In this document: positions 9,706 to 19,802 of the stretch, in pieces
Numbering within the stretch: the stretch's first letter is position 1
Layout of the letters: each line of letters opens with the position of its first letter
Assembly: GCF_002705925.1 (NCBI RefSeq)
Contig: NZ_NKRE01000001.1
Location: 412,878 to 476,877, forward strand
Reading direction: 5' to 3'
DNA: 64,000 nt
From: Mycobacterium ostraviense
Lineage (GTDB): Bacteria > Actinomycetota > Actinomycetes > Mycobacteriales > Mycobacteriaceae
Made by a program: the position numbers and the translations under genes
Notes under the pieces: model-generated
What the model was told of the DNA's origin: nothing
Databases searched by the model: none
The model's input: only the letters and a program-made list of their open reading frames with translations

Positions 9706-10713
9706 TCAGGTCGGCAGCCGGCGGTTGATCAGCAACGCGGCCAGGCCGGCCAGCGCCAGCACCAGCGCACCCAGCCGCAGCCAGCCCGCGCTGGCGTCAC
9801 CTTTGATGGTCTCGTAGCCGATCTGCTGCTGCAGCGACGTGTACACCGCCTTCAACTCGGCCAATGTCGCTGCGTTGTAAGCGTTTCCGCCGGAGAGTTG
9901 GGCCACCTTCTTCAGTGTCTCGTCATCGACCGGTACCGGCTGACGCTGTCCGTTGATCTCCACGAAGCCATACGGGGTGCCGAACGAGATGGTCGAGATC
10001 GGCACGCCCTGGTCCTTCGCGGTGCGAGCAGCGGTAAAGGCGCCCTTCGGGTTGTCCGGATTGGTCGGCATCGTCTCCTTGCCGTCGGAGAACAGCACGA
10101 TGCGCGCCGGCGGCGGCGTGTCGCCCCCACCGATCACCGCGCCGACGGTGGCGATGGCCTGCAAGGCGGTGAAGATCCCTTCACCGGTGGCAGTGCGATC
10201 GGCGAATTGCAGCTTGTCCAGCGCATTCTTGGTCGCTTCACGGTTCGTCGTCGGCGACACCAGCACCGTCGCCGTACCGGCGTAGGCGATCAGTCCGAGA
10301 TTGATGCCGGGGGTGAGCTCGTCGGCGAACTGCTTGGCGGCCTCCTGCGCGGCGACCATGCGATTGGGCTCGACGTCGGTCGCGCGCATCGACTGCGAGA
10401 CGTCGATCACCAGCATCACGACCGCCCGGTTGCGCGGAATCCGGACGTCGTGCGTCGGTCCGGCCATCGCGGTGGTCAACAGCACCAGCGACACCGCCAG
10501 CAAGATCGCCGGAACATGCCGCCAGCGGGACGGCCGTTTGGGCGCCACACTCTCCAGCAACTCCATGTTGGCGAATCGCAGCATCCGCTTCTGGCGCGCC
10601 AGTTGCAGCACGATGTAGAGCGCCACCAGGCCGACGACGACAAACAGGAACAGGAAGAACCACGAGTGTTCGAAGCCGGACAGCGTCATCGGCCCGAGCA
10701 ACGGCAGTGTCAT
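9706..10713 (-). CDS. VWA-domain membrane protein (Rv1481-type)
   Basis: A 335-residue BatA-like protein from ATG 10713 ([20 protein letters not shown]), a start that gives the length I recall for Rv1481. Membrane segments lie at about 17-37, 66-84 and 312-330. Between them is a von Willebrand A domain with an intact metal site, DVSQS at 104-108, followed by further MIDAS residues (FSDGKE). It is the third gene of the moxR1-DUF58-VWA module. In this module a MoxR AAA+ ATPase works with VWA partners as chaperone-like machinery for envelope proteins. Confidence 0.93.
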   Translation of the reverse strand: MTLPLLGPMTLSGFEHSWFFLFLFVVVGLVALYIVLQLARQKRMLRFANMELLESVAPKRPSRWRHVPAILLAVSLVLLTTAMAGPTHDVRIPRNRAVVMLVIDVSQSMRATDVEPNRMVAAQEAAKQFADELTPGINLGLIAYAGTATVLVSPTTNREATKNALDKLQFADRTATGEGIFTALQAIATVGAVIGGGDTPPPARIVLFSDGKETMPTNPDNPKGAFTAARTAKDQGVPISTISFGTPYGFVEINGQRQPVPVDDETLKKVAQLSGGNAYNAATLAELKAVYTSLQQQIGYETIKGDASAGWLRLGALVLALAGLAALLINRRLPT

Positions 10714-10747
10714 ATCAGACCCGTCATAAAAGATGCGAGCAGGTGTG

Positions 10748-11701
10748 TCACTGAGCCCCCGCCATGGCACCACGTCGCCGGGAAGCGACGAAGCGGACGA
10801 TGTCGGCCAGCCAGTCGCGGTCGGTGCGAAGCGTCAGCACCGGTGCGCCACAACCGCGGAGGGTCCGGGCCACGTCGGCGCGGTGCGCCGCTGCGGCCCT
10901 GGCGAAATCGTTCTGCAGCTGTGTGTCGATGGTGAATTCGCGAGTGACGCCGCTTTCGGCGTCCTGCAGGATCACGTCGCCGATATCGGGCAGCTCGACA
11001 TCGCGCGGATCCAGGACTTCGATGGCCAGCACCTCGTGGCGGGCCGCGATCGCCCGCAGCGGCCGCATCCAGTTGATCGGCCCGAGGAAGTCGCTGATGA
11101 TCACCGCCATCCCCCGACGGCGTTCCGGCCGGCGCAGCGCGTCGATGGCCACCGCCAGGTCCCCGCGTACCCCGGCCGGAGCCTTGGGCATGGTGGCGAT
11201 GGTGCGCAACATGGTGTGCTGATGCTGGCGGCCGGTGCGAGCCGGAACCCGAGTCATCGTGGCGCCGTTGGCGATCAGGGCGCCGATCCGGTTGCCACCA
11301 CCGCTGTTGAGGAAGGTGATGGCGGCCGCCGCCGCCACCGCGAGGTCACGTTTCTCGCAGACGGCGGTACCGAAGTCCAGGCTGGCCGACATGTCCACCA
11401 CCAGCCAAGTTTCCAGTTCCCGGTCGGCGATCATCTGCCGCACATGCGGGTGGGTGGTTCGGGCGGTGACCGCCCAGTCCATCCGGCGCACGTCGTCGCC
11501 GGGTTGGTAGAGACGCGACTCCCCTGGCTCGGTACCCGGCCCCGGGATCAAGCCGAGGTGATCGCCGTGCAAGACACCGTCGAGCTTGTGCTTGACGGCC
11601 AGCTCCAGGGTGCGCAGCGCCGCCGACAGCTTGGGGTCGTCGATGTCGCCACGCAGCAACGACGGCGGATGGACGACCGCCGGCGCCTTGCTTTCGGTCA
11701 C
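10748..11701 (-). CDS. DUF58 protein (Rv1480-type)
   Basis: The 317-residue protein has the DUF58 core ([41 protein letters not shown]...) inside a VWA-like fold; the MSASLDF stretch corresponds to a MIDAS-like loop. No membrane segment is obvious. The start GTG at 11701 overlaps the moxR1 stop (GTGA), so expression is coupled to moxR1. DUF58 proteins accompany MoxR ATPases throughout bacteria. Length and place match Rv1480. Confidence 0.93.
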   Translation of the reverse strand: MTESKAPAVVHPPSLLRGDIDDPKLSAALRTLELAVKHKLDGVLHGDHLGLIPGPGTEPGESRLYQPGDDVRRMDWAVTARTTHPHVRQMIADRELETWLVVDMSASLDFGTAVCEKRDLAVAAAAAITFLNSGGGNRIGALIANGATMTRVPARTGRQHQHTMLRTIATMPKAPAGVRGDLAVAIDALRRPERRRGMAVIISDFLGPINWMRPLRAIAARHEVLAIEVLDPRDVELPDIGDVILQDAESGVTREFTIDTQLQNDFARAAAAHRADVARTLRGCGAPVLTLRTDRDWLADIVRFVASRRRGAMAGAQ

Positions 11702-12822
11702 CGGCCGCTAGCCGCAGCCGCCGCCTGCATTACCGGCGGTACCGAATGGCCTTGTTGCGGAACGGCGTTCACTTGCGGCAAGGCGACGGTCTGCAGCACC
11801 CGGTTGATGATGATCTCTGGGGTGATCTCGTCGGCCAGCGCGTCGTAGGTGAGCACCAGCCGGTGCCGCAGCACGTCGGGGATGACTTCGATGACATCCT
11901 GCGGGATCACGTAGTCACGCCCGCGAACCAGCGCCAGCGAGCGGGCGGCGGCGATGATGCCCAATGAGGCTCGCGGAGACGCTCCGAACGCGATCCAGCT
12001 CTTGACGTCGTTCATCCCGAGCTGTTCGGGCGCCCGGGTGGCGAAGACGACCCGGACCACGTAGTCGACCAGCGCGTGGTGGACGAAGTTGTTGGCCGCT
12101 ATGCCCTGTAGCCGCACCAGGTCGCCGGTATTCAGGATCTGTTTGGGCTGCGGCGGGGTGACGCCCATCCGGTAGATGATCTCGCGCTCTTCCTCAGCCG
12201 AGGGGTAGCCGACGTTGATCTTGAACAGGAAGCGGTCGCGCTGCGCCTCGGGCAACGGGTAGACGCCCTCGTGTTCGATCGGGTTCTGCGTCGCCATCAC
12301 CAGGAACGGGTTGGGCAGCGGGAAGGTCTTACCGCCGATGGAGACGTGACGTTCCTGCATCACCTCCAGCAGCGCCGATTGCACCTTGGCGGGGGCACGG
12401 TTGATCTCGTCGGCGAGCAGGAAATTGACCACCACCGGGCCGAGCTCGGTGTCGAATTCCTCCTTGCCCTGCCGGTAGATGCGGGTGCCGATGATGTCGG
12501 TGGGCACCAGGTCGGGGGTGAACTGGATCCGGGCGAACGTCCCGCCGACGACCCGCGCGAAGGTCTCCACGGCCAGCGTCTTGGCGACCCCGGGCACGCC
12601 TTCAAGCAATACGTGGCCCCTGGAGAGCAGGCCGACCAGCATCCGCTCCACCAGCTGGTCCTGGCCCACGATGATCCGCTTGACCTCGAAGATGGCCCGC
12701 TCGAGCGTGTGTACCTCGGCGGCCAGCCCGTCAGAACCACCAGGAGCACCCGCGGATGCCTCATGGGCCGGCGCGCCGGATTGCCCGCCCGGACCCGGGT
12801 AACCGCCACCTGCTGCTGTCAT
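11698..12822 (-). CDS. moxR1: MoxR-family AAA+ ATPase
   Basis: A 374-residue ATPase from ATG 12822, chosen for the GGAGGG eight bases upstream; an in-frame TTG at 12828 is less likely. A Gly/Pro-rich leader of about 35 residues precedes the AAA+ module: Walker A GVPGVAKT, Walker [11 protein letters not shown], and sensor-like [19 protein letters not shown]. MoxR proteins act as chaperones for metal or protein-complex assembly. In mycobacteria MoxR1 is linked to RipA folding. The ripA-ripB genes lie directly upstream (209 bases), and the DUF58 gene is coupled downstream. Confidence 0.95.
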   Translation of the reverse strand: MTAAGGGYPGPGGQSGAPAHEASAGAPGGSDGLAAEVHTLERAIFEVKRIIVGQDQLVERMLVGLLSRGHVLLEGVPGVAKTLAVETFARVVGGTFARIQFTPDLVPTDIIGTRIYRQGKEEFDTELGPVVVNFLLADEINRAPAKVQSALLEVMQERHVSIGGKTFPLPNPFLVMATQNPIEHEGVYPLPEAQRDRFLFKINVGYPSAEEEREIIYRMGVTPPQPKQILNTGDLVRLQGIAANNFVHHALVDYVVRVVFATRAPEQLGMNDVKSWIAFGASPRASLGIIAAARSLALVRGRDYVIPQDVIEVIPDVLRHRLVLTYDALADEITPEIIINRVLQTVALPQVNAVPQQGHSVPPVMQAAAAASGR

Positions 12823-13030
12823 CGACAACCCTCCACCGCTCGATCAGACACGACTGCTGACACGACCAACGTCGCGGGGCAGCGACGTGCCCGCGTTCAA
12901 CTATTCCAGGCGCCATGGATTCCGTCGACGCCGCGGTTCCTGCCCGGCCACCCTAGACCGTCCGGGCGGGACGCAACCGTCCGGGGGAAGCCGGACCAGG
13001 GCCCCGGACAGTCGCCGGAGCCGCACCGGC

Positions 13031-13750
13031 TCAGTACTCGATGATCCTCGTCACGAACGGCGTCATGCCCGCCTTGCGCACCGGGCTCACCGTAACTTTG
13101 CCGGCCAGGCTGGACGCTTCCAGCATCTGACCGTTGCCCAGGTACATAGTGACGTGCTGGCTACCGCCCGGGCCGTAGAAGATCAGGTCGCCGCGTCTGG
13201 CCTCATTGGGCGGGATATGCCGGCCCGCGTTGTACTGGTCACCGGAAAACCGCGGGATCAGCACGCCCACGCCCGCGAAGGCGTAGCGCATCAACCCCGA
13301 GCAGTCGAAGCCGACCGTCCCGGCGCCGGAGTCCACACCCTTACTCGGACCCTCCAAAGTGCCGCCGCCCCAGGAATAGGGGACTCCCATCTGTGATCCG
13401 GCGCGGCGGATCACGTACTCGATGGCCTGCCGGCCGTTGGCACGCGGAATCCGGCTGGGGCTGGTGTTGGCGGCACCGGGGGCAGGACTGCCGCCGAGGT
13501 TGATGCCCAGCCCGCCCAGAAACTGTCGCCCCAGATCGAGGGTGGTCTGGGTGGCCTGGGCGGTGGCCTGAAGCGACGCGTTGGCGACGGCGAGCGCATC
13601 CCCGGGTGCGCCCGCACTGGCGGTTGCCGGCAAAGTCGGATCCCACGGACCGGGATCGGCGTCGGCCGGCGCCGCTGCAGCAACCAAGAGCCCGGTCACC
13701 ATCGCGGTGATCCAGGCCAGGATGTTCAGGCGAAATCGCTTGTGCCGCAT
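13031..13750 (-). CDS. ripB: NlpC/P60 peptidoglycan endopeptidase RipB
   Basis: A 239-residue secreted hydrolase. The signal peptide is at about 1-31 (AWITAMVTGLLVAAAAPADA). A short linker leads to the NlpC/P60 domain (about 105-239) with catalytic Cys150 (GFDCSGL), His199 (GSQHVTMYLG) and Glu211. It cleaves the D-Glu-mDAP bond of stem peptides during cell separation. Unlike RipA it lacks a coiled-coil inhibitory domain. It starts ten bases after the ripA stop, and the C-terminal domains of the two proteins are close paralogs. Confidence 0.96.
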   Translation of the reverse strand: MRHKRFRLNILAWITAMVTGLLVAAAAPADADPGPWDPTLPATASAGAPGDALAVANASLQATAQATQTTLDLGRQFLGGLGINLGGSPAPGAANTSPSRIPRANGRQAIEYVIRRAGSQMGVPYSWGGGTLEGPSKGVDSGAGTVGFDCSGLMRYAFAGVGVLIPRFSGDQYNAGRHIPPNEARRGDLIFYGPGGSQHVTMYLGNGQMLEASSLAGKVTVSPVRKAGMTPFVTRIIEY

Positions 13751-13760
13751 AAATCCCCGT

Positions 13761-15176
13761 TCACCACTCGATGTAGCGCACCACGAAGGGCGTCATGCCG
13801 CTGGTGCGCACGGGCGCAACCCGGACTTTCAGGCCGATGTCGGGCGCCTCGAGCATCTGACCGTCGCCCAGGTAGATCGTCACGTGCTGGCTGCCGCCGG
13901 GGCCGTAGAAGATGACGTCGCCGCGACGCATCTGGGAAGTCGGGATCTTGCGGCCCAAGTTGTATTGCGAACCCGAGTAGTGCGGCAGCTTGATGCCGAC
14001 CCCGGCGAACGAATACAAGACCAGACCGGAACAGTCGAAGCCGGTAATGCCGGCCCCGGAGTCGATGCCTTTACTGGGGCCCGCGGCATTGCCGCCACCC
14101 CAGGAATACGGCACCCCGATCTGCGACATGCCACGACGGATCACGTACTCGCTGGCCTGCCGTCCGTAGACCCGCGGAATCCGCCCGGCATGCGTCGAAC
14201 CCGCCGGGGCGTTGGTGATCCCGGTGTCGGTGGGCTTGAGGATGCCCAGCTGCTGCAGAAAGTTTCGTCCCATCTGGGCGGTGACCTGTGCCGAGGTCGC
14301 CGAGTAGCCCAACACCTGGTTGACCACCGCGATCGGGTCGCCCGGGACGTTGGCGCTGGGAATCTGCGGTAACGAGGGGTCCCACCCGTCCCAGCGGCGG
14401 CCGCCGCCGGGCCCTGCGCCCGGGTCCCACATCTCACCGGGCATACCCTGCCCGCCGGCCGAGGACCACGCGACCAGCCTGGCCGCCTGTAGTCTGGCCT
14501 GCGCCTCGTCTCGCTCTGCGGCGAGGCGATTGACCTCCTCGCGCTGTTCGTCGAACTTGCGCTGGGTGTCGGTGAGGGCGGCCACCGCTGCGTCCTGGCT
14601 GGCTTTCGCATCGGCAGCGGCCTTGTCGGCCTTCTGCTTGGCCAGCCGGGCCGCCGATTCCTTGTTCACTCGTTCGGTCCGGGCCCGCTGCAGGTTGGCC
14701 ATCACCGTCTGGGTGCTGGCGGTCATCGCCCTTGTCGCGGTCGCCGCGGCGATGATGTCCTCGGGGCTCTTGGCGGTCAGATAGCTGTCGGACGGGCCAT
14801 TCATATAGGTGGCCGCCGCGAACGTGTCGAATCGATGTTGCGCTGCCGAGATCGCCGCGTTGGCGTCCTTGACTGCCTGCTGGCTGATCTCGAGCTCATG
14901 TTCGGCAGCGGTGGCCTCGTCACGAGCGGTCTCCACGGCGACCATCGCCTTGTTGACGCTCTCCTGCTCCATCTCCACCGCGGCGCTGAGGTCCTCCAGC
15001 CGCTGATTGGCCTTGGCGACCTCGGCGATCAGCGCGGCGATGGGGTCAGTGCCGGGAGCGGCGGGCGCCAGTCCGGGAGTCGATACCAGCAAGAGCACAC
15101 TCAAGACCGACGGAATGGCCGGCCGCACCCACCGCGCTGCCGATCGTGAAGCAGAGCCACCTCGGATCCGTCTCAT
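13761..15176 (-). CDS. ripA: NlpC/P60 peptidoglycan endopeptidase RipA
   Basis: A 471-residue secreted hydrolase from ATG 15176 (MRRIRGGSASRSAARWV), giving the arrangement known for RipA; an in-frame codon eight residues upstream is less likely. The signal peptide ends near residue 40 (LAPAAPG). A long alpha-helical coiled-coil domain (about 45-235) folds back on the enzyme in relatives. A Pro/Gly-rich linker leads to NlpC/P60 with Cys382, His431 and Glu443. It is essential for daughter-cell separation together with RpfB in M. tuberculosis. It is the first gene of ripA-ripB-moxR1-DUF58-VWA. Confidence 0.97.
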   Translation of the reverse strand: MRRIRGGSASRSAARWVRPAIPSVLSVLLLVSTPGLAPAAPGTDPIAALIAEVAKANQRLEDLSAAVEMEQESVNKAMVAVETARDEATAAEHELEISQQAVKDANAAISAAQHRFDTFAAATYMNGPSDSYLTAKSPEDIIAAATATRAMTASTQTVMANLQRARTERVNKESAARLAKQKADKAAADAKASQDAAVAALTDTQRKFDEQREEVNRLAAERDEAQARLQAARLVAWSSAGGQGMPGEMWDPGAGPGGGRRWDGWDPSLPQIPSANVPGDPIAVVNQVLGYSATSAQVTAQMGRNFLQQLGILKPTDTGITNAPAGSTHAGRIPRVYGRQASEYVIRRGMSQIGVPYSWGGGNAAGPSKGIDSGAGITGFDCSGLVLYSFAGVGIKLPHYSGSQYNLGRKIPTSQMRRGDVIFYGPGGSQHVTIYLGDGQMLEAPDIGLKVRVAPVRTSGMTPFVVRYIEW

Positions 15177-15263
15177 CGACTCTGGTCTCCTATGGCTCAA
15201 ACCGGATGGACGGAGTCAGCGCCGAAAGCGCTAATGGCATCACAATCATCATTTGCACCGTAC

Positions 15264-15327
15264 GTCACACCTGACGCGAAAGAAACGTATGTCACAAAGT
15301 GCACCCTGGACGTGCAATTAATGTGAC
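15264..15327. promoter_or_regulatory. Repeated GTCACA/TGTGAC hexamers upstream of ripA
   Basis: In the 229-base gap between ripA and the Rv1476-like gene, GTCACA occurs at 15264-15269 and 15291-15296, and its complement TGTGAC at 15322-15327. The hexamer equals the half-site I recall for the MtrA response regulator, which is reported to control ripA. The usual tightly spaced direct repeat is not present, so the assignment is tentative. No other gene is seen in this gap. Confidence 0.35.
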
Positions 15328-15405
15328 CGAATGGTGATGTGAAGCGTTTGCCACCGGCTAGCCGCACGGCCGGCGCACTACCCTCGGCCGAGGCTCACAA
15401 GCTGG

Positions 15406-15984
15406 CTAGATACCCTGGCCGGCTTGATCCGTAGTCGTGCCGGCACGGTCACCCGAGGTTGCTGAACGCCGGGCGCGCAGCTGCATGAACCGGGTGCCGA
15501 CGGCTGCGGCAAGCACCGCAATCAGCAAAAAAATAGTCAACCCGGCCCAGGGAAACTCCGGTGTGTCCAGCTCGTGCAAGAAATTCTGCGCGGACTGCAC
15601 CGGGTTGCCCGTCTTGGAATGGTCCTCCCCCGCCTCCAAGGTGACCCGTGGGTACTGCGTGCTGTAGCTGCCGACGTAGCTGGGACTGAGCACCAACACC
15701 GTCGCGTCCTTGTAGTCGGCGCCCACGACGGTCGCGATATCCCGCAACGGGGTGTCATTGGGCGGGTTGTGGTCCAGCAGAACGATCTTGAGGTTGATGC
15801 CCTCGGCGTGCGCGTGGTTGACCACCTCGAGCAATCCCGGCACGGCCGCCGGTGGCGCGCTGACGCCAACCGCGGCGACTTGTCCCTTGACCGCCGTCAT
15901 GTCGACGTCCTGTGGAATGTAGGCCGGCAGGAACGGGATCGTCTGGGGTAACGGCAGCTGGCCTGCGGTGTCGTGCCCGGTCAT
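15406..15984 (-). CDS. Membrane-anchored TPM-like protein (Rv1476-type)
   Basis: The 192-residue protein has a soluble N-terminal domain of about 140 residues (FLPAYIPQDVDMTAVKGQVAAVG..., IVLLDHNPPNDTPLRDIATVVGADYKDATVLVLSP). One C-terminal membrane helix at about 149-170 (WAGLTIFLLIAVLAAAVGTRF) is followed by a basic tail. This suggests a C-tail-anchored protein facing the outside or periplasm. The start ATG at 15984 has GAGGAG upstream. It precedes ripA in the same direction, as Rv1476 does. The function is not established; its neighbourhood suggests the envelope. Confidence 0.8.
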   Translation of the reverse strand: MTGHDTAGQLPLPQTIPFLPAYIPQDVDMTAVKGQVAAVGVSAPPAAVPGLLEVVNHAHAEGINLKIVLLDHNPPNDTPLRDIATVVGADYKDATVLVLSPSYVGSYSTQYPRVTLEAGEDHSKTGNPVQSAQNFLHELDTPEFPWAGLTIFLLIAVLAAAVGTRFMQLRARRSATSGDRAGTTTDQAGQGI

Positions 15985-16313
15985 GGTCTCGCTCCTCTCA
16001 CACCTCCCGCGGTGCTACAGGCACCGTACGCGTCGAGGATGCGTCGGCGGCGTTCAGTGTGCCCGTAGGGACGGCAATTCGTCCGGCGATGGTCGCCAAG
16101 CCATTGGAGCGCCCTCGACACTGCGGGCCGAGTCGTCGGTATCCCGGCCAGTCCAATCGGCGAGGGGCTTTTCAACTCGCGCCCGGCACGACAAGACTGA
16201 AGGGCACGGGTACCAACCGTAATGCAGGACAAACGTACTGTTAAAGTGGCTGCGCCTGTGAAGCACCGTCGACACGGCCCGTCGGCGGCAGAACTGAATC
16301 CTCGGGAGTTGAT
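15985..16313. other. Divergent intergenic region before acn
   Basis: These 329 bases separate the Rv1476-like gene (minus) from acn (plus). The part nearest acn holds the AcnR-type operator described separately and a candidate -10 TACTGT at 16236-16241 within it. A ribosome site GGGAG lies eight bases before the GTG of acn. I see no small gene or RNA in the rest. Confidence 0.6.
16225..16240 (+). promoter_or_regulatory. AcnR operator upstream of acn
   Basis: The 16 bases CAGGACAAACGTACTG match without mismatch the imperfect inverted repeat CAGNACnnncGTACTG that I recall for the AcnR repressor of Corynebacterium glutamicum aconitase. The TetR gene immediately after acn is the AcnR counterpart. 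A plausible -10 hexamer TACTGT (16236-16241) overlaps the site, so binding would block RNA polymerase. Confidence 0.75.
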
Positions 16314-19160
16314 GTGACCAGCAAAGAGTCTGTGAACTCGTTCGGAGCCCGCGACACACTCAAGGTCGGCGACCACAGTTACCAGATCTATCGCCTCGAC
16401 GCCGTTCCGAACACCGAAAGACTTCCCTACAGCCTCAAGGTCCTCGCCGAGAACCTGCTGCGTAACGAAGACGGCAGCAACATCACCAAGTCTCACATCG
16501 AGGCCATCGCGAACTGGGACCCCGAAGCCGAGCCGAGCGTCGAAATCCAGTACACGCCCGCCCGGGTCGTCATGCAGGACTTCACCGGCGTGCCCTGCAT
16601 CGTCGACTTGGCCACCATGCGGGAGGCGATCGCCGACCTGGGTGGCAAGCCCGACAAGGTCAATCCGCTGGCGCCGGCGGACCTGGTGATCGACCACTCG
16701 GTGATCGCCGACCTGTTCGGGCGGGCCGACGCGTTCGAGCGCAACGTCGAGATCGAATACCAGCGCAACGGTGAGCGCTATCAGTTCTTGCGTTGGGGCC
16801 AGGGCGCTTTCCGTGACTTCAAGGTGGTCCCGCCGGGCACCGGCATCGTGCACCAGGTGAACATCGAATACCTGGCCAGTGTCGTGATGGCCCGCAGCGA
16901 CGATGCCGGAAATATCACTGCATACCCCGACACCTGTGTGGGCACCGACTCGCACACAACGATGGTCAACGGCCTGGGCGTGCTGGGCTGGGGTGTGGGC
17001 GGCATCGAAGCCGAGGCGGCGATGCTGGGTCAGCCGGTGTCGATGCTGATCCCGCGGGTGGTCGGCTTCAAGCTGACCGGTGAGATCCAGCCCGGCGTCA
17101 CGGCCACCGACGTCGTGCTGACCGTGACCGAGATGCTGCGCAAGCACGGCGTGGTGGGCAAGTTCGTCGAGTTCTACGGCGAGGGCGTCGCCGAGGTGCC
17201 GCTGGCCAACCGCGCCACGCTGGGCAATATGAGTCCCGAATTCGGTTCTACCGCAGCAATTTTCCCGATCGACGAAGAGACCATCAGCTACCTGCGGTTC
17301 ACCGGCCGCAACGAGGAACAGCTGGCGCTGGTCGAGGCCTACGCCAAAGAACAGGGCATGTGGCACGACCCGAAGCACGAGCCCGCGTACTCGGAATACA
17401 TCGAACTCGACCTGTCCGACGTGGTGCCGTCGATCGCCGGACCCAAGCGCCCGCAAGACCGCATCGCGTTGTCGGACGCCAAATCCACGTTCCGCGAGCA
17501 GATTCCGAACTACGTCGGCGACGACCCCGACAAGAAGGACTACTCGAAGCTGGACGAGATGGTCGACGAGACGTTCCCGGCCAGCGACCCGGGGGCACTG
17601 AGCAACGGCCACGCCGACGACCACAAGCCGGTGGAGTCGGCCGCCAAACACGCCAAGGGCAGGGTGAGCAACCCGGTGACGGTGAAGTCCGACGAACTCG
17701 GCGAATTCGTGCTCGACCACGGCGCGGTGGTGATCGCCGCGGTCACCTCGTGCACCAACACCTCCAACCCGGAGGTGATGCTCGGCGCGGCGCTGCTGGC
17801 CCGCAACGCCGTCGAAAAGGGGCTGACCGCCAAGCCGTGGGTGAAGACCACCATGGCGCCGGGCTCCCAAGTGGTCAGCGACTACTACGACAAGGCCGGG
17901 CTGTGGCCGTATCTGGAGAAGCTCGGCTTCTATCTGGTCGGCTACGGGTGCACCACGTGCATCGGCAACTCGGGCCCACTGCCCGACGAGATCTCGAAGG
18001 CCATCAACGACAACGACCTTTCGGTGGCGGCCGTGCTGTCGGGCAATCGCAACTTCGAAGGCCGCATCAACCCCGACGTGAAGATGAACTACCTCGCCTC
18101 ACCACCGTTGGTGGTTGCCTACGCGTTGGCCGGGACCATGGACTTCGACTTCGAGTCGCAGCCGTTGGGCACAGACAAGAACGGCAACGACGTCTACCTG
18201 AAAGACATCTGGCCGTCGCAGAAAGACGTTTCCGACACCATCGCGTCGGCGATCAACCAGGAGATGTTCACCAAGAACTACGCCGACGTGTTCAAGGGTG
18301 ACGAGCGCTGGCGTAACCTACCGACCCCGAGCGGCAATACCTTTGAGTGGGACCAGGATTCGACCTACGTCCGCAAGCCGCCGTATTTCGAGGGAATGTC
18401 GGCCGAACCGGAGCCGGTGGGCAACATCACCGGCGCCCGGGTGCTTGCGCTGCTCGGTGACTCGGTGACCACCGACCACATCTCCCCCGCCGGCAGCATC
18501 AAACCGGGCACCCCCGCCGCGCAATACCTCGACGAGCACGGCGTGGAGCGCAAGGACTACAACTCCTTCGGCTCGCGCCGCGGCAACCACGAGGTGATGA
18601 TCCGCGGCACGTTCGCCAACATCCGGCTGCGCAACCAACTGCTCGAGGACGTTTCCGGCGGTTACACCCGCGACTTCACCCAAGACGGCCAAAATGGAGA
18701 GGCCCCGCAGGCGTTCATCTACGACGCGGCGCAAAACTATGCGGCACAAAACATTCCGCTAGTGGTGCTCGGGGGTAAAGAGTACGGTTCCGGCTCCTCG
18801 CGCGACTGGGCGGCCAAGGGCACGTTGCTGCTGGGCGTGCGGGCGGTGATCGCCGAGTCGTTCGAGCGGATTCATCGCTCCAACCTGATCGGCATGGGAG
18901 TGATTCCGCTGCAATTCCCCGAGGGAGAGTCCGCTTCGTCGCTGGGACTGGACGGCACCGAGGTCTTCGACATCACGGGGATCGACGTGCTCAACGACGG
19001 CAAGACGCCCAAGACGGTGCATGTCAAGGCCAGCAAGGACGGTCAGGACACAGTCGAGTTCGACGCGGTGGTGCGCATCGACACACCCGGCGAGGCCGAC
19101 TACTACCGTAACGGCGGCATCCTGCAGTACGTGCTGCGCAACATGCTCAAATCGGGTTAA
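16314..19160 (+). CDS. acn: Aconitate hydratase (aconitase A)
   Basis: The 948-residue TCA-cycle enzyme interconverts citrate and isocitrate and can act as an RNA-binding iron sensor. The [4Fe-4S] ligands are Cys480 (TSCTNTSNP), Cys546 and Cys549 ([13 protein letters not shown]). Substrate motifs [20 protein letters not shown] and the swivel-domain [17 protein letters not shown] are intact. The start is GTG 16314 behind GGGAG. Length is close to the M. tuberculosis enzyme (943). It is followed 25 bases later by its probable repressor and preceded by the AcnR-type operator. Confidence 0.98.
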   Translation: MTSKESVNSFGARDTLKVGDHSYQIYRLDAVPNTERLPYSLKVLAENLLRNEDGSNITKSHIEAIANWDPEAEPSVEIQYTPARVVMQDFTGVPCIVDLATMREAIADLGGKPDKVNPLAPADLVIDHSVIADLFGRADAFERNVEIEYQRNGERYQFLRWGQGAFRDFKVVPPGTGIVHQVNIEYLASVVMARSDDAGNITAYPDTCVGTDSHTTMVNGLGVLGWGVGGIEAEAAMLGQPVSMLIPRVVGFKLTGEIQPGVTATDVVLTVTEMLRKHGVVGKFVEFYGEGVAEVPLANRATLGNMSPEFGSTAAIFPIDEETISYLRFTGRNEEQLALVEAYAKEQGMWHDPKHEPAYSEYIELDLSDVVPSIAGPKRPQDRIALSDAKSTFREQIPNYVGDDPDKKDYSKLDEMVDETFPASDPGALSNGHADDHKPVESAAKHAKGRVSNPVTVKSDELGEFVLDHGAVVIAAVTSCTNTSNPEVMLGAALLARNAVEKGLTAKPWVKTTMAPGSQVVSDYYDKAGLWPYLEKLGFYLVGYGCTTCIGNSGPLPDEISKAINDNDLSVAAVLSGNRNFEGRINPDVKMNYLASPPLVVAYALAGTMDFDFESQPLGTDKNGNDVYLKDIWPSQKDVSDTIASAINQEMFTKNYADVFKGDERWRNLPTPSGNTFEWDQDSTYVRKPPYFEGMSAEPEPVGNITGARVLALLGDSVTTDHISPAGSIKPGTPAAQYLDEHGVERKDYNSFGSRRGNHEVMIRGTFANIRLRNQLLEDVSGGYTRDFTQDGQNGEAPQAFIYDAAQNYAAQNIPLVVLGGKEYGSGSSRDWAAKGTLLLGVRAVIAESFERIHRSNLIGMGVIPLQFPEGESASSLGLDGTEVFDITGIDVLNDGKTPKTVHVKASKDGQDTVEFDAVVRIDTPGEADYYRNGGILQYVLRNMLKSG

Positions 19161-19185
19161 CGCCAAGGCGACCCCGGCCCTGGCC

Positions 19186-19749
19186 ATGCCGAAAGTCAGC
19201 GAGGACCATCTGGCGGCTCGCCGCCGTCAGATCCTCGACGGCGCACGTCGCTGCTTTGCCGAGTACGGCTACGACAAAGCCACCGTCCGGCGTCTGGAAC
19301 AGGCGATCGGTATGTCGCGCGGTGCGATCTTCCACCACTTCCGGGACAAGGACGCGCTGTTCTTCGCGCTGGCGCACGAGGACGCCGAGCGGATGGCCGA
19401 TGTCGCGTCGCGCGAAGGCCTCATCCAGGTGATGCGTGACATGCTCGCCGCGCCCGAGCAGTTCGACTGGCTGGCCACCCGGCTGGAGATCGCGCGCAAG
19501 CTACGCAATGACCCGGCGTTCAACCGCGGCTGGGCGGAGCGCTCCCTGGAGCTGGCCGCCGCGACGACCGATCGGCTGCGCCGGCAGAAGCAGGCCAAAA
19601 GGGTGCGCGACGACATTCCCAGTGACGTGTTGCAGTGCTACCTGGATCTGGTCCTCGACGGATTGGTGGCCAGGCTGGCCTCCGGCGAAGACCCCCAGCG
19701 GCTCTCCGCCGTACTGGACCTGGTGGAAAATTCGGTGCGGCGCCGCTGA
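19186..19749 (+). CDS. acnR: TetR-family repressor of aconitase (AcnR-type)
   Basis: A 187-residue regulator starting MPKVSEDHLAARRRQILDGA; this ATG gives the length I recall for Rv1474c. The helix-turn-helix is at about 24-47 (YDKATVRRLEQAIGMSRGAIFHHF). The C-terminal ligand domain has LDLVLDGLVARLASGE near its end. In corynebacteria AcnR represses acn and senses metal and citrate/aconitate; the mycobacterial protein is reported to respond to iron. Operon position with acn and the matching operator upstream support the same job here. Confidence 0.9.
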   Translation: MPKVSEDHLAARRRQILDGARRCFAEYGYDKATVRRLEQAIGMSRGAIFHHFRDKDALFFALAHEDAERMADVASREGLIQVMRDMLAAPEQFDWLATRLEIARKLRNDPAFNRGWAERSLELAAATTDRLRRQKQAKRVRDDIPSDVLQCYLDLVLDGLVARLASGEDPQRLSAVLDLVENSVRRR

Positions 19750-19770
19750 TTTCGGCCGTGCGCGTCATGC

Positions 19771-19802
19771 CACGGCGAAATCTGAATTTCGGAGTGGCGC
19801 TA
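19771..19802. repeat. Degenerate relative of the DUF559-flanking palindrome
   Basis: The sequence ATGCCACGGCGAAAT followed by TTTCGGAGTGGCGCTA shares the core GCCACGGCGA with the palindromes at 8720 and 9646. It keeps imperfect arm pairing with a short central loop. It lies between the converging acnR and small HTH genes, and the TAG stop of the HTH gene falls inside its right arm. It looks like an eroded copy of the same repeat family. Confidence 0.55.

Noticed and set aside
15981..17870. 629-codon minus-strand frame opposite acn
   Set aside because: It is the antisense shadow of aconitase: composition is His/Val/Arg-rich without domains, and acn on the plus strand is certain.
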